64,000 nt of DNA from Myotis daubentonii (Eukaryota; Chordata; Mammalia; Chiroptera; Vespertilionidae): positions 87,480,485-87,544,484 of the forward strand of contig NC_081847.1 in NCBI RefSeq assembly GCF_963259705.1. The letters are read 5' to 3'. Position numbers and translations under genes: made by a program. Under the pieces are notes generated by a model that searched no databases, had not been told where the DNA came from, and was given only the letters and a program-made list of their open reading frames with translations. Of this stretch, positions 21,961 through 34,597 are shown one piece after another. Each line of letters begins with the position of its first letter. Position 1 is the first letter of the stretch.

Positions 21961-24920
21961 TCTTCCTTCTCCCCCTCCTCTTCCTCCATCTCTTCTCATT
22001 CCTTATTGCTGAGATAATAAAACAATCTTGGCAGAAACGGTGTATATTTTTAAGAGAAAGGAAAAAATGTGAAAGCATGTACTTATTCCCGCATGGCCTT
22101 GCCTTTTTCTTTTCTTTTTTTTAATATAAATTAATTCGGGAAGCAGTAGAAGGATCTCTACAATCAATGTAGCTTTCTTTGTTGTTTTTCCCAAAACAAT
22201 TCCAGGCTCAAATTGATTTACTATTTATGTGTACCAGAGGACATTTTACTAATATAAAAATATTAGAAGAATAATTTTCCAATTAATTATGTTTTATGGC
22301 CTCACTACTGCTTAAATTTTGCAGATTTTCTGTTTTGTTGTTGTGTTTCCTTCAGAATTTTATTTTAATGATGATGGCTTCACCTACAACATATAGATTT
22401 CCAAATATAAAAACTTTCATTAGTGCTTCCAAATACCTTAATGCTTGGTAATGTGTTGACTCAATAACTGTGATTAGATGAACGGTATTTTTTTTTTAAT
22501 TTTATTCTAGATATTTTAAAGTGGTGTAGACCCTGAAAAACAAACAAACAAAACCCCAAACTGAATGTTCTGGAATCTATGGATATTGGTATTTCTGTCC
22601 CTCTTATTTTGGTTAGATGGCAGCTCATAATTATTTCTTTTGGCCTTTGCTGTGTTAGACCTACAGGAAAAAAGAAAAAATTTTACTCACTTCTCTAAAG
22701 ATTTGGCTAAAAATTAAGCTTTGGTTAAAAAAAATTATGTGAGGTATATAGCCAGGCAAATTAATCTTAACTGAAATAAATTTAGGTCTTCAAATGGATA
22801 CACAGGTTTGAAGGGCCACTTTTAAACTTAATCTTTAGTTATCGGTAAAAAATTAAACCAATAAGCTGTTATTTGGTCATTTTCTGTGGGTTTCCTTTCG
22901 CAGGTCCCATTTAGTCTATAACCTGGAAGACTTATGAGAATGAGGACTCATTTTCAGCAGTAACATGGACTAGGGCAGTCAGGCAGGAACAGGCCTTCCC
23001 CATGCTCTCCTAGTGAAGGTGTGATGAAGTTGAAATCTGAAGGCGGTGATTTTTTTCAGGTATAAGAATCTAGATTTCATAGAATACAATCAGTCCATAA
23101 ATCCAGCTTCATGCCACTCTTTGGTGGCTTCCTTTCCCCATAAAGAACTCTCTTTCATATTCAGTTACTAGTAAACCAGATTGCACTTGGGTGAAGGTGA
23201 TCTGGTGGGCAGGGTCCTCACCGAGGGACATAGTAGCTAACCATCCTGATTTAACCTGAACTGACCTGGATTTAGCACTAAGAAGGTCCCATGCCTGAGA
23301 ACCCCTTATTCCAGGTCAACCTACCTAGTGATACCCCACCTGCTATAACAGGGGCAGGCTGAAGCATGGGTGCATAACGTCCTCTTTACGCAGGAGACAC
23401 AGGTGGCATCCTGACCATGGTAACTAAGGCTATCAGCCACCTGGGACCTTTGAGGGATCGATGTCTGAAATGTGATCGGTGAGCAGAAAGTGAGGGGGAG
23501 CCTGAGAGAGTCTCTGTGAATTATGGTTGATTAAAAGGAACAAGTCCAGCAGTGCTGAGAATGAGAGAAAAGCTGCTTTCTTCCCAGAGTTTTCCAAACG
23601 CAGTGGGAAGGGTGCATCTGCTTTTCTCTCATTTGGGAATCCCGGGACTCTCAGATCCCACCCAGCAGTCACTCACAGTGCTAAGGGGACCCTCCACGTT
23701 GAATGAATTGGACTGGCATTTCGATGCCCTATTCCAAAAGGCTGATGCGTCTGGGCTGTTGATGAAAAGGGCCTGATATGTTGTGGTTTCCATTTTTGTG
23801 CAATCTAGATTTACTTTTAACATGTTCTCTGTTTCAATGCTGAAATGAAGAACAATTTCTTCCCTGTGAGATATTAAAATAAAGTGGCTTCGGCTTTCAT
23901 ATTCTATACAAGGATAGGCTGGCAGGTTCAGTCACTGAGTTACAATCTAATATTAGATTGTATCATTTCAAGGCAATAAGACTGTTCCCGGTGTTTTAGA
24001 CACTTACCGTGCTGTTTGGCAATACAGCATACATCAATGTTATGTCTGCCGAGCTTAAAATTGCCAAACTGCTGGAATGCACAAGGGGCATATATCTTCC
24101 TCATAATAAAGACCATGGGCTTGATTTAATCTCATTTTTAAAGCATTAGCAGTCAGTAAACCAGTCACCACTAAAAGGTGTGTGTGTGGGAGGAGGGGGG
24201 GAGCAAAAAAAAAATGACACCTGTTCTGTACCTTCAGGTGCAATGTAGACCCTATTTAATATAATGCCCGTCTTCCATTTTGCTCTCTCCAAGTGTCTTT
24301 TGATAAAAAGAAATGTGGCAAATGAAATTTGTTCGTAATCAATCAGCACATTGTATGCGATGATCTTGCCATGCACCATTCATCGTATTTCCTAAGGACC
24401 CACAAAGTGCTCTTTAAACCAGAGTGAACACTTGGCTCAAGAGGGAGGGAGAGTAGGAAAGAAAAAGGAAGGGCTTCCACCCCATCCAACATCTTGTTAA
24501 CTATCTTGGTGGTAACAGGCTATGGACTGTTGGTATTCCTGGTAACTGAGTTCTATCAATCAGGAATGCTGGGACTATTAAATCTCACGTGAAAGCAACT
24601 TGGCCAGTCCTGGCTGGAACTTGGGACTTTTATTTGTATCCAGTTAGCTCTTATCTAAGATAGTACAGCATTTCTCTGCCAGGATGCCTCTGTTTAGCCC
24701 TCTAGACTGAGAACAGCTTGAGGAGAGAGGCAGGGTGGGACTTTATAAAGCTTCTTCTGCTCTGTCCACCTAGCAAGGCATCGGGAATGTTTAGTAGTTG
24801 TTCAGACTGTCCTACCGGTGAAGACATGTGGTTTGGGATTATATGCCATAAATGAGAGTATTTTATCAATGTCATCTTCATCCCCCTCACTCCCCTCCTC
24901 CTCTACTTTTCCATGTTTTT
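21961..24920. other. DCC intron 2, unique sequence
   Basis: No gene. It includes a perfect 22-bp palindrome (23941-23962) and a repeat-free stretch at about 24000-24400 that may be conserved. The open frames here carry no recognisable domain. Confidence 0.45.
23941..23962. repeat. Perfect 22-bp palindrome
   Basis: The half-site tacaatctaat is followed directly by its exact reverse complement, so the whole is a two-fold symmetric AT-rich site with an AATATT centre and no spacer. Confidence 0.95.
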
Positions 24921-25135
24921 TTAAAATATATTTTTATTGATTTCAGAGAGGAAAGGAGAGGGAGAGAGAGATTGAAACATTAATGATGACTAGGAATCAT
25001 TGATCGGCTGCCTTCTGAATGCCCCACACTGGGATTGAGCCCACAACCTGGGCATATGCCCTTGACTGGAATCAAACCTGGAACCCTTCAGTCCGCAGGT
25101 CGATGCTCTATCCACTGAGCCAAATTGGCTAGGGC
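24921..25135 (-). mobile_element. VES-type SINE
   Basis: Reverse-strand copy: the A-rich tail appears as ttaaaatatatttttattg, and the tRNA-like end as tatccactgagccaaattgg near 25110. Confidence 0.9.
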
Positions 25136-26114
25136 TTCTTCTTTTTGAATGAACTTGATGAAATTAACTTTACCTGTTTGTGCACCTCTAAACAAAATCT
25201 CCATGGACTGAGTTGGAATACTTTAATTTATATCTCAGTAGTCTACAAATTAATGAACTATTGAGGTCTCCAGAATTGGAAGATGGTCTGTACTAGAATA
25301 TTTATATGCTACTTTCAAAAAGGCATGTGCCAATTTCTATTAATTCCTAATTCACAATATCAACATGAGCTTGCACCTAGCCAAGCATAGCTTCCCTCCT
25401 CCAGATACTTCCAACTCTCTCAGCCTCTGGATTCTCTTATGTAAAACAGATATAATAATAACTTACCTCCTGAGGCTGTGGTGGTTTTTAAATAATATCC
25501 AGGCTGTAAAATTTAGCAGATTAGATTGTCAAGCAATGACAACAGTAGTACAAACAGACATAATAATAGTTATTATTGTGTTATTACACTTATCTGGAAA
25601 TGACAACTTTTAATATTTTCATGTGATGGTGTGGAACGTTTCTTCGGAGGAAAACATATAGACTACAAATCATGAACCACAAATATTGTCACGTTGCCTC
25701 AGATATCTGCCTTTGTAATCTGTGAAGACAACTGGCAAGCCTGACTTCAGTTCTCCAAATAGAATCTATGCAGTGTGTTGGCAAGCAGTACCAACATTTA
25801 TTTGACTGAAAGATTTATTTTTCACAAGTTGACCTATTATAATGGAGCCAATATAATTTGCACTGGTCAGACCAAGAGTTCTAGATCAAGCAAGTGCTAT
25901 CATTTCAGAAAAAAATGCTGAGAAATATTCTCAACTGGACTCCTTAATGCCTTTCAACTGAATGATTTATGAAAGCTGAGGTCATGGGAATTAGTTGGTC
26001 TAGACTAGGAATGTAACATAACCCTCTCTCCTCCAGGACAAAAAAAAAAAAAAAGCAATGCCAGTGTGTAAGAAAACCAGATCAGTTCAGAGCTCCTCTG
26101 AATAATCATGGAAG
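25136..26114. other. Intron 2, unique sequence
   Basis: It includes a probable MIR remnant at about 25401-25520. No gene recognised. Confidence 0.45.
25401..25520 (+). mobile_element. MIR-like SINE remnant
   Basis: Words such as 'ctctctcagcctctgg', 'tgtaaaacagatataataat' and 'acctcctgaggctgtggtgg' follow the order of the MIR core and 3' region. Confidence 0.45.
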
Positions 26115-26560
26115 TGTTGCAGACCAGAGAAAAATCAAGCAACGCTTTTAGAGAAAAGGAGTTACACTGTTTAATACACCGGCAGACTCAGCAGAATAAC
26201 TTCCCAAATCTGAGTAAAGTAACATGCAGAGGACTTCTCTTTTATATCTTTCTGGGGTCTTTGTCCCTCAAATATGGATTATGCTTCCGGTCCTTTTCAC
26301 AGGGTGTGCAAGAAGGCCCCAGGTGTTGGGGGTCTCCAGGCCATATCTGATGGTATGGCGACAGCACTAATAACCCCCACCCCCCTCCAGGGCTGTGCGC
26401 TGTTCCCAGTTTATGGCCTCTGTGAAATGTGAGCATTTCAGTAACAGGTTCTGCAAGACCAGTTTCTGGGGAAGAGGCAATGACTTAATTATAGGTTATC
26501 AAGAATGTACACTGAGCTTGCTGGCACAGATCCAGATTGCTAGCCCCCCAAATATCAGGG
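26115..26560 (-). mobile_element. LTR-like repeat, copy B
   Basis: It shares ordered blocks with the repeat at 17951-18797 (see that entry). This copy has no SINE inside. Similarity ends near 'gattgctagccccccaaa' at about 26555. Confidence 0.5.
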
Positions 26561-26720
26561 TTTCATTGGAATTAGCCCTTTTTAGGCCTTTCAAAAGTAC
26601 CATCTCATTCATTTTTATCACCACTCATTCACCATTCAGCACGCCCATGTATCCACACTGATACTTGCCTGCCGACTTCCCGGCAGGGCGATGAGAACGG
26701 CAGTGGGAGCCTAAGTGCTG

Positions 26721-26760
26721 CATCTGCTTGTCTTCACACTCATCTGCTTGTCTTCACACT
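26721..26760. repeat. Perfect 20-bp tandem duplication
   Basis: The unit catctgcttgtcttcacact occurs twice in a row with no mismatch. Confidence 0.97.
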
Positions 26761-26932
26761 CTTGGGGGTGGAGTGGGTGCATCCCCTCCTTCCTCAGGTG
26801 AAGCAAAACTGACTGCAGGACACATTGTAGGGCCTATTTTTTTTTTTTCCTTTTCTAGGTAGGTTCTTCTTGTGTTAATTTGTAAGCATTTAAATCTGGA
26901 ATATTAAAGCCAATGATTTGATTTTTTATAGC

Positions 26933-27333
26933 TGTTATGCCCAGATTTCAAGATCCCCAAGGAAACCACACCAGGGAACTAGCCAGTCCGATGCAAAAGC
27001 AGAGGGTCCTTTATTGAGCTAGCTAACTCGACCCTGCCTCCTGGCCTACGCAGGGACCGGAAGCAGAGTGCCACCCGTGAGAAAATCAGGGCTTTAATAG
27101 GGGGTGGAGTGAGGGGAGGGGAGCTGACAGTGGGCTCCGCTGATTGGCCAGGTGCAAGTCGGGTCTTGTTACACAGGATGTGGTCATCTCTATGGCACGC
27201 ATGTCCCTTGATGTCATTGGTTAGTTTAAAGAAATCCCGGCTTCCGGGAAGAAGGTACTTTCCTGAGCACATGGCGGCTGCCCCAACATGGAGGATCCGG
27301 GGTAAGATGGAGGGCATAGCCCTCGCCCTTTCA
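26933..27333 (-). mobile_element. Solo LTR of an endogenous retrovirus
   Basis: A 401-bp TG...CA unit with a perfect 5-bp duplication ATAGC on both sides (26928-26932 and 27334-27338). On the minus strand it begins TGAAAGGGCGAGGGC, has a CCAAT-box word (GGCCAATCAGCGG) near 27145, and an AATAAA signal near its 3' end (about 27011). No internal retroviral genes flank it. Confidence 0.85.
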
Positions 27334-27338
27334 ATAGC

Positions 27339-27740
27339 AATTTCCTCTTTGCACAGTACCGTTGCATGCATTATCTCATAATGTTAAAAAAAAAATCTGT
27401 GATATAGGTATCCAAACTGACAGAACAAACTGAAAGAAGGTATGTAATGACATTCTATAGGCGGAGACCTGAACGCAAGTCCTCTAACTCTGGCATGTTC
27501 TTAATCCCTTATCATTTTGCTTCTCACTCTAAGGACTCGATTTAAGGACACTGAATAGTTTCCCACACAGTCTTCTATTTTTAATCAATTGAACTCTCTG
27601 AAATATAAACTAAGGGGAAATAAACATAATAATAATTTAAAAATAATAATAATTGGTTTTATTTATTTATTTAGTCCCATGAAAAGATCACCTCTTATTA
27701 AAATAAGCTTATAAATAGGTGTTGGGAAGGAAATTTTTTT
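27339..27740. other. Intron 2, unique sequence
   Basis: A MIR-like trace at about 27380-27510 and AT-rich sequence. No gene. Confidence 0.4.
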
Positions 27741-28200
27741 TTTCATTCTTCTAGGTTCTTTGGCTGATCTAATAATTAAATTGACATAATACAGATTAAC
27801 GGGAAAAAATGAACTTAATTTCATATGTAAGGAAGCCCCCTAAAAATTTGAAACCCCAGGATAGCCAGGCAATTGAGACTTGTTTGCCTTTTATGCTAAT
27901 GAATCAGATAAGGATCTGAGGCTTCAAAGGTGAGGAGAGTAATTCGCAAGATGATAAGAAGAGCAGAAGTTTGGTAATTGGATGTCTGCCCTGCCAAACA
28001 GATAGGTCATTCAGATAAAAAGTTATCTCTGATAATAGCTCTCTTTCTGGGCCACAAGCCCTATCAAAATTCTTTCAAGTGGTTAAGGTTAAGGAAGAAG
28101 TAAACTTCTTTCTTGTTTGCCTTCAGCTCAAAATAATGCACTGGCCACTGTGGCACATTTTGGGGTAACAAATTCTGATCCTCTTCATGGTCTTTCTAAG
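27741..28200 (-). mobile_element. Ancient ERVL/MaLR-like LTR fragment
   Basis: The start (tctaataattaaattgacat, 'acagattaacgggaaaaa') resembles the repeat at 58010-58480 ('agtgacaaagacagattaat', 'aggagaaaagttta'). The pattern is that of a diverged LTR in reverse. The subfamily is not assigned. Confidence 0.4.
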
Positions 28201-29902
28201 GCAAGATTTTGATTTTCTTTTATATTTGTGTTTTTATAATAAAGGCCAAGTTTGCATTTTTTCATTTATTTCTTGAAAATCAAGAAGAGAAAAGGCCAAC
28301 TAAATTGCCTTTACTTGAGTTGCTATTTTATTCAGTAGTGTATTTTTTTTCTTCCCTATTACAATACTAGTAGATGTTTCAAGATGCAAATTGACGCATT
28401 CTGCTTTTAAATAACACAGGCATTATAATTAAAATTCTCTTGTGTTTTAAAAAAATAATTAGTTACTTGAGGAGGTGTTTCAGTGTATTCCCTTCCAGAG
28501 TGCCTCCCATTTAAGTGAGTTATGACATAATTAGTGAAAGCACACTATGGTGAGAGAAGCTGGAATCGCCTCAGTAGAATGGAGCATTTTGTGAAATGAT
28601 AACCTGACCTTTACGTTTTTACTTAAAAGGAAACAGAAAAACAAGCTTGTATTAAGCGAAGGGAGAATAAACTACACTGCCGCGGGTCACTCAAATGTTA
28701 TACAGTGTAAAGGAAACAGCAGGAAAAATGTTCATATTCCTTTTCTCTACAAGAACAAATATGAGAATCTTGCCTAGAAGGTCAAGTTCACCCAGTGAAG
28801 CAGTTTGGAAAATGTATCCCAGGCCCTTGAATATTCTCAGGTTTCTGTTTTGGGAAGGTTCTGTTACAGAGGAGAGCTTTTCATTTTAAACAGATAGGGA
28901 TATTATTTATTCTCAAACAATAAGCAAGAATTTAACAATTCTTTATTTAACAATTTAATACAAATGGTTCTGTCTCCATAATTCTTAATGATCTCCACTT
29001 TGCTAAATGTTCCTATTGTTTTGTAGTTAAAACGGGAGAAAGTGTGAGAAAGAAATGCGGTGTTATAAGTAATGTGTATGTGTCTTAATCTTATAATTTT
29101 TGTTTAATTTGATTGTCAAATAAAACTGGGATAATCACTAATATTACCCCAATGCCCACTTACTTGCACACTCCCACACCCTCAAGTTAAAGAACTGCAT
29201 TTGTAAAAGTAGGTCTTTAGTTGCCCCCTTCCTAAGTCAATTAACTCTGCGGTAAAATTAACATAGAAATATATTCCTAAAAATAATGCAGAGTGAAAAG
29301 ACATCATCTACATTATAAAAATTGCAAGGAGCATTTGACAGGGCTTTTTATAGTAGAAACATCAACAAAATAACTTTTTAAAAAATCTTTCAACCTTTCA
29401 TTTCCTTTTCTTTGTTATGAATTCTAATTTATGTGGCAATGGAAATAGCTAATTATTCACTCTAAAAAAAATCAGTATTTTAAGAGCACTGTTCTTTGTT
29501 CAACCCTTAAGGGAGCTACAGTGTGATTTTTGCAGGTACTGTCATTTCAATGGAGTAACCAAAACCTCTCCTGAATTTTAGAAGATCCCTTTGGAATACA
29601 AAAGCTTGATTTTTTTTTACAAGTGTCAGGCTAACAAAGACTTAAATCAGGATAAGTAGATAGATCAGGTGACATAATTATAAATCTCTGATGAAATTAT
29701 GACTGGTAATAAATTTAATAATTCATTTTTACTTTTATGAACCCGTCTCTGGTACTGATTTTTCCTGTCATGTTTTTTATGTCTATGCTAAAATTTATTA
29801 TTTAAGTTTAATATTGCCTAAAGAACTTTGAATTAAGATATATGTGTCACCTACAAAATTTTCCTATAAAGCAAGTTTAGGGAATATTCTAGAAAGTAAG
29901 TT
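28201..29902. other. Intron 2, unique AT-rich sequence
   Basis: No gene and no confident repeat. Confidence 0.45.
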
Positions 29903-29906
29903 AGAA

Positions 29907-30411
29907 TGAGAAGGCAAGTCTGAGAGCAGATAAAACCCTCGCTCTTGTCTGCACCACCATAAATACACCCCTGGCTTCTGTAATCTCGCTGGCTTCTTAG
30001 CAGATGGACAGTGAGATGCTGGGGAGAGGGAGGGCTGTGTGCGTGCTCACATGGCACTCTTGCCCAAGGTCTGGTCTGGAGACCTCCCGCTAGGCACAGA
30101 TAAAGAATCCAGCCCTCCTCTGTAGCTTAGGCAACAGGCCTTCAGAGCGAACTGCAATGGGTGTGGAAAGCCCAGGAAATACCTGGAAGCTTAGCATGTA
30201 GCCTAGAAAGAATGTCTAGAATGTGTACGTATGCCACATGTGGGAGACAAAGAACCTAGGGAAGTATATAAGGCAACGCCCCAGCACTTTCAGCATCAGC
30301 CTCTAGAGGGGACTCCGCTGAGCTAGTAGTGGTGCGAATAAATAGTCCTTTTCTGAACCTCCGCATGGCTTTGGCTTGTCGCTTCCCACTGGCCTGATTT
30401 CTGCCATAACA
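29907..30411 (+). mobile_element. Solo LTR of a gammaretrovirus-like endogenous element
   Basis: It starts TGAGAAGGCAAG and ends CTGCCATAACA, with a 4-bp duplication AGAA on each side (29903-29906, 30412-30415). It has a TATA box (TATATAAGG, 30265-30273) and an AATAAA signal (30337-30342), spaced as in an LTR promoter and R region. The 3' half is clear; the left end rests on the short duplication. Confidence 0.65.
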
Positions 30412-30415
30412 AGAA

Positions 30416-31755
<1,340 letters not shown>

Positions 31756-31774
31756 TATATATATTTATATTATA

Positions 31775-32432
31775 CTAGGGGCCCTGTGCACGAAATTTGT
31801 GCACTGGGTGTGTGTGGGGGGGTGTCCCTCAGCCCAGCCAGCCCCCTCTCACATACTGGGAGCCCTCAGGCGTTGACCCCCATCACCCTCCAATCGCAGG
31901 ATTGGCCCCTTGCCCAGGCCTGACGCCTCTGGCGTAGGCATCCGGCCCGGGCAGCGGGGACCCACAGCTGCAGCGGCCCCGCGATCGTGGGCTTCGCTTT
32001 AGGCCCAGGCAAGGGGCCCCTAGCACCTGGGACTGCCAGCTTCGACCGTGCCCAGCTTCCATCGCTGGCTCCACCCCTACTTCCTGCTATCACTGGCCAG
32101 GGCGGAAAAGGCACCTGATTCTCCGATCATGGCTGGGGGGCAGGGCAAAGGCGGCCCCAGGGCTGCCTTTGCCCTGCCCCCCAGCTCTTAGCTCCCCCCT
32201 GGGTTTCTGATCACTGTCAGTGGCAGGGGGCTTCTTCCTGCTTTCCCTTTCACCTCCCTGCATTGTGCCTACATATGCAAATTAACCGCCATCTTTTTGA
32301 CAGTTAACTGCCAATCTTAGTTGGCAGTTAACTGCCAATCTTAGTTGGCAGTTAATTTGCATATAGCCCTGATTAGCCAATGAAAAGGGTATCGTCGTAC
32401 GCCAATTACCATTTTTCTCTTTTATTAGTGTT

Positions 32433-32434
<2 letters not shown>
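31775..32434 (-). mobile_element. HeliBat-type non-autonomous Helitron, copy 2
   Basis: On the minus strand it runs from TCAACACTAATAAAAGAG to CTAG, between A and T. The 3'-end hairpin (gtgcac-gaaattt-gtgcac, 31786-31804) is intact. The GC-rich middle includes a perfect 21-bp inverted repeat (32132-32152 / 32165-32185). A 24-bp unit (ggcagttaactgccaatctt core) is tandemly repeated at about 32300-32352. Confidence 0.85.
32132..32185. repeat. Perfect 21-bp GC-rich inverted repeat (hairpin)
   Basis: gctggggggcagggcaaagg(c) at 32132-32152 and its exact reverse complement at 32165-32185, separated by 12 bases. It sits inside Helitron copy 2. Confidence 0.95.

Positions 32435-32463
<29 letters not shown>
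32435..32463. repeat. (TA)n tract
   Basis: A short TA microsatellite directly after the Helitron; see the finding on the split microsatellite. Confidence 0.9.
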
Positions 32464-32669
32464 AAATGAAAGTTCTTTGGAGACTTTCTATTAAAAGACA
32501 AACCTAATGCTGTAGCCCTAGAGGACAAAGTCACATTGAAAAACCACCCAAACCATCCCACTAGAAGCAGCCCTTTTGTGTCCACAATCCATCACAGATT
32601 CTTAACTGGGGCTTGTTTTTAAATGCTATGAAGATATGAGAACACCTGCTCTAACTGAACCTTATAGAG

Positions 32670-32891
32670 CAGTGGTTCTCAACCTTGGCTGCACATTAGA
32701 ATCACTTGGGAATCTTTTTAAAGTCCTGATTTCTGGGTCTCATCCTCCGGAAATTCTGTTTCTTTGTTACTAATGTTGTGGCCCCTCCCCAGCACAAAGA
32801 AACAGAATTTCCGGAGGATAAGGCCCAGAAATCAGGATTTTAAAAAGATGCCCAGGTGACTCTAATGTGCAGCCAAGGTTGAGAACCACTG
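32670..32891. mobile_element. MER5-like hAT MITE forming a full-length hairpin
   Basis: It begins cagtggttctcaaccttgg and ends ggttgagaaccactg. A perfect 8-bp duplication TTATAGAG flanks it (32662-32669, 32892-32899). The two halves (32670-32767 and 32794-32891) are reverse complements at 92 of 98 positions, around a 26-base loop. This is far more symmetrical than typical MER5A. Confidence 0.88.
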
Positions 32892-32899
32892 TTATAGAG

Positions 32900-33165
32900 C
32901 TTCAGGGCTGTAATATTATGACTTATCATAAGAAATACATATATGGTTTTCATCCTATCTCAGGTATGGAGCTCCTAAAACCCTGGACATTTCTTAAGTG
33001 CTGAGAGTGATAAGGTGTCTTATTGTTAATTAGGTGACTTTTGGAACCCGTTGAAGAATGGGGGCTAGTCGCCAGGGGAAACGACCATGTGATTAAAGGG
33101 CAGGAACTTTCAGGCCCCCCATGACCTCCATTAAGGTTAGAGGGGAAGGAGGTAGAATCAATCAC
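32900..33165. other. Intron 2 between repeats
   Basis: Short unique stretch; nothing recognised. Confidence 0.4.
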
Positions 33166-33560
33166 CAGTATTCAATAATATAATTAATCATGTCTTTGTA
33201 ATGAAGCCTCCATAAAGAAAGCCAAAAAAAAGGTGGGGGGATACTGAGAGCTTCCCGTCGATAAATCAGTGGAGGCGCTGGGAGAGAACTGTGCCTGCAC
33301 CCAAGGGCATTCCTTGCTCTTTGCATCTCTTCCATCTGCTGTTCCTGAGCTGTATCGTTTTGTCATAAATCGGTGACCTAGTAAGTGAAATGTTTCTCTG
33401 CGTTCTGTGATCCGCTCCAACAAATTAATCAAACTCAAGGAGTAGCTGGGAACCAGTAGATCAGAAGTGCTGGGGTTTTGATGGGGGAGGCAGTCCCGTA
33501 GGACTGAGCCCTTACCCTGTGGGATCTGCTGGTTGTTAGGATTGAGTTGAATTGTAAGGA
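33166..33560 (+). mobile_element. Ancient LTR-like interspersed repeat
   Basis: Phrases in order, 'ttaatcatgtctttgtaatg', 'aagcctccataaagaaagcc', 'gcatctcttccatctgctg', 'caacaaattaatcaaactca', match a widely dispersed mammalian LTR-type repeat that I do not name. Confidence 0.45.
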
Positions 33561-33759
33561 CACACAGTTAGTGTTCAGAGGTGTGGTGCTGGTGTCGAGT
33601 CCTCTTCTATCATACTTGTGAGTTGGGTCCAGGAACCCAAAATAGGGCCCTCATTTTGGGAGAGTGGTGAAGTGTTGGGTGGTGTGTGTAACTCAGAATT
33701 TAGGGAGCTCAGGGCAGAGCAATTGCATCTAAATAGTGTGATAGATTTAGGCAGAGGTG

Positions 33760-33760
<1 letters not shown>

Positions 33761-33796
<36 letters not shown>
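33761..33796 (+). repeat. (GT)n microsatellite
   Basis: About 17 GT units. Confidence 0.95.
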
Positions 33797-33797
<1 letters not shown>

Positions 33798-34597
33798 GAG
33801 AATCTGTATTCTATTGTCTGCGTATTTCCCATTATGATCTTCAAACAATTGGATTTACATTATCTCTATACACTAACCTAGGTCAGCCACAGATATTTAG
33901 ACATAATACAGAGCATGCACACACGCAAACACACATGCTCACACACCTTTCCTTTAGATGACTTTCTAAGCCTCTAGGTCCTAAATCTGATGAAGAATAA
34001 CACAGTCATAAAAATCTACTGTTTGATTTGTAACCCCTTTACTTTTCTTGTTATATTATACACATTGTTAAAAATTGCAAAAAAAAAAAATTGGTTCTAT
34101 TGTAACCCTGAAGCTTTACCACCCTTAAAAAAAGCTGCACACAAGGTTTCATTTGCTGATATTTCACCTGGAGGATTTCACCAACTAGGAGTCTAGTTAA
34201 GAAAGTGTGTTGAAGATTAATAAAGCTGATACAGCTTCGCCATTAAGTTTCAGTGACGGTTGATTTTATTGGATGGGATTTTTGTGGTCCCTCTTGCAAG
34301 GAGAATTCATCTCTGAAGACAGAAACACGACATAAAACATAATTAGTATGATCCAACCACTGCTTCCAGGGGCATCCTTTGGGTCCCATGGGCATTGGGC
34401 ACTTCATGAGTGAATATTGTAGCTATTTCTCTAAAGTTATTCTCATTGACTATCAGCCCAGGAGGAGCCTGGCTTTGGAAGATGTAGCTCCAGATAAAGT
34501 TAATCTTCCCTTTAACCCCCACCCCCAGCCCGCCCCCCGGCACAAAGATGCACATTGCACATACCTGGGATTTGTCTATTCGTTTTTTATTAAGAAA
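33797..34597. other. Intron 2, unique sequence
   Basis: No gene. Nothing recognised apart from poly-A at about 34079-34090. Confidence 0.4.

Noticed and set aside
21516..21989. 157-codon open frame on the minus strand over the DCC exon
   Set aside because: It is the reverse-strand shadow of a conserved coding exon; it has no recognisable domain and crosses both splice sites and a SINE tail.
21693..22124. 143-codon plus-strand frame starting at an internal Met of the DCC exon
   Set aside because: The Met is inside the Ig domain, and the frame past 21951 is intron after a clear GT donor.
30209..30233. 25-base word repeated at 31135-31159 (23 of 25 bases)
   Set aside because: The flanks do not extend the match, so it may be chance or a tiny LTR fragment; too short to call.
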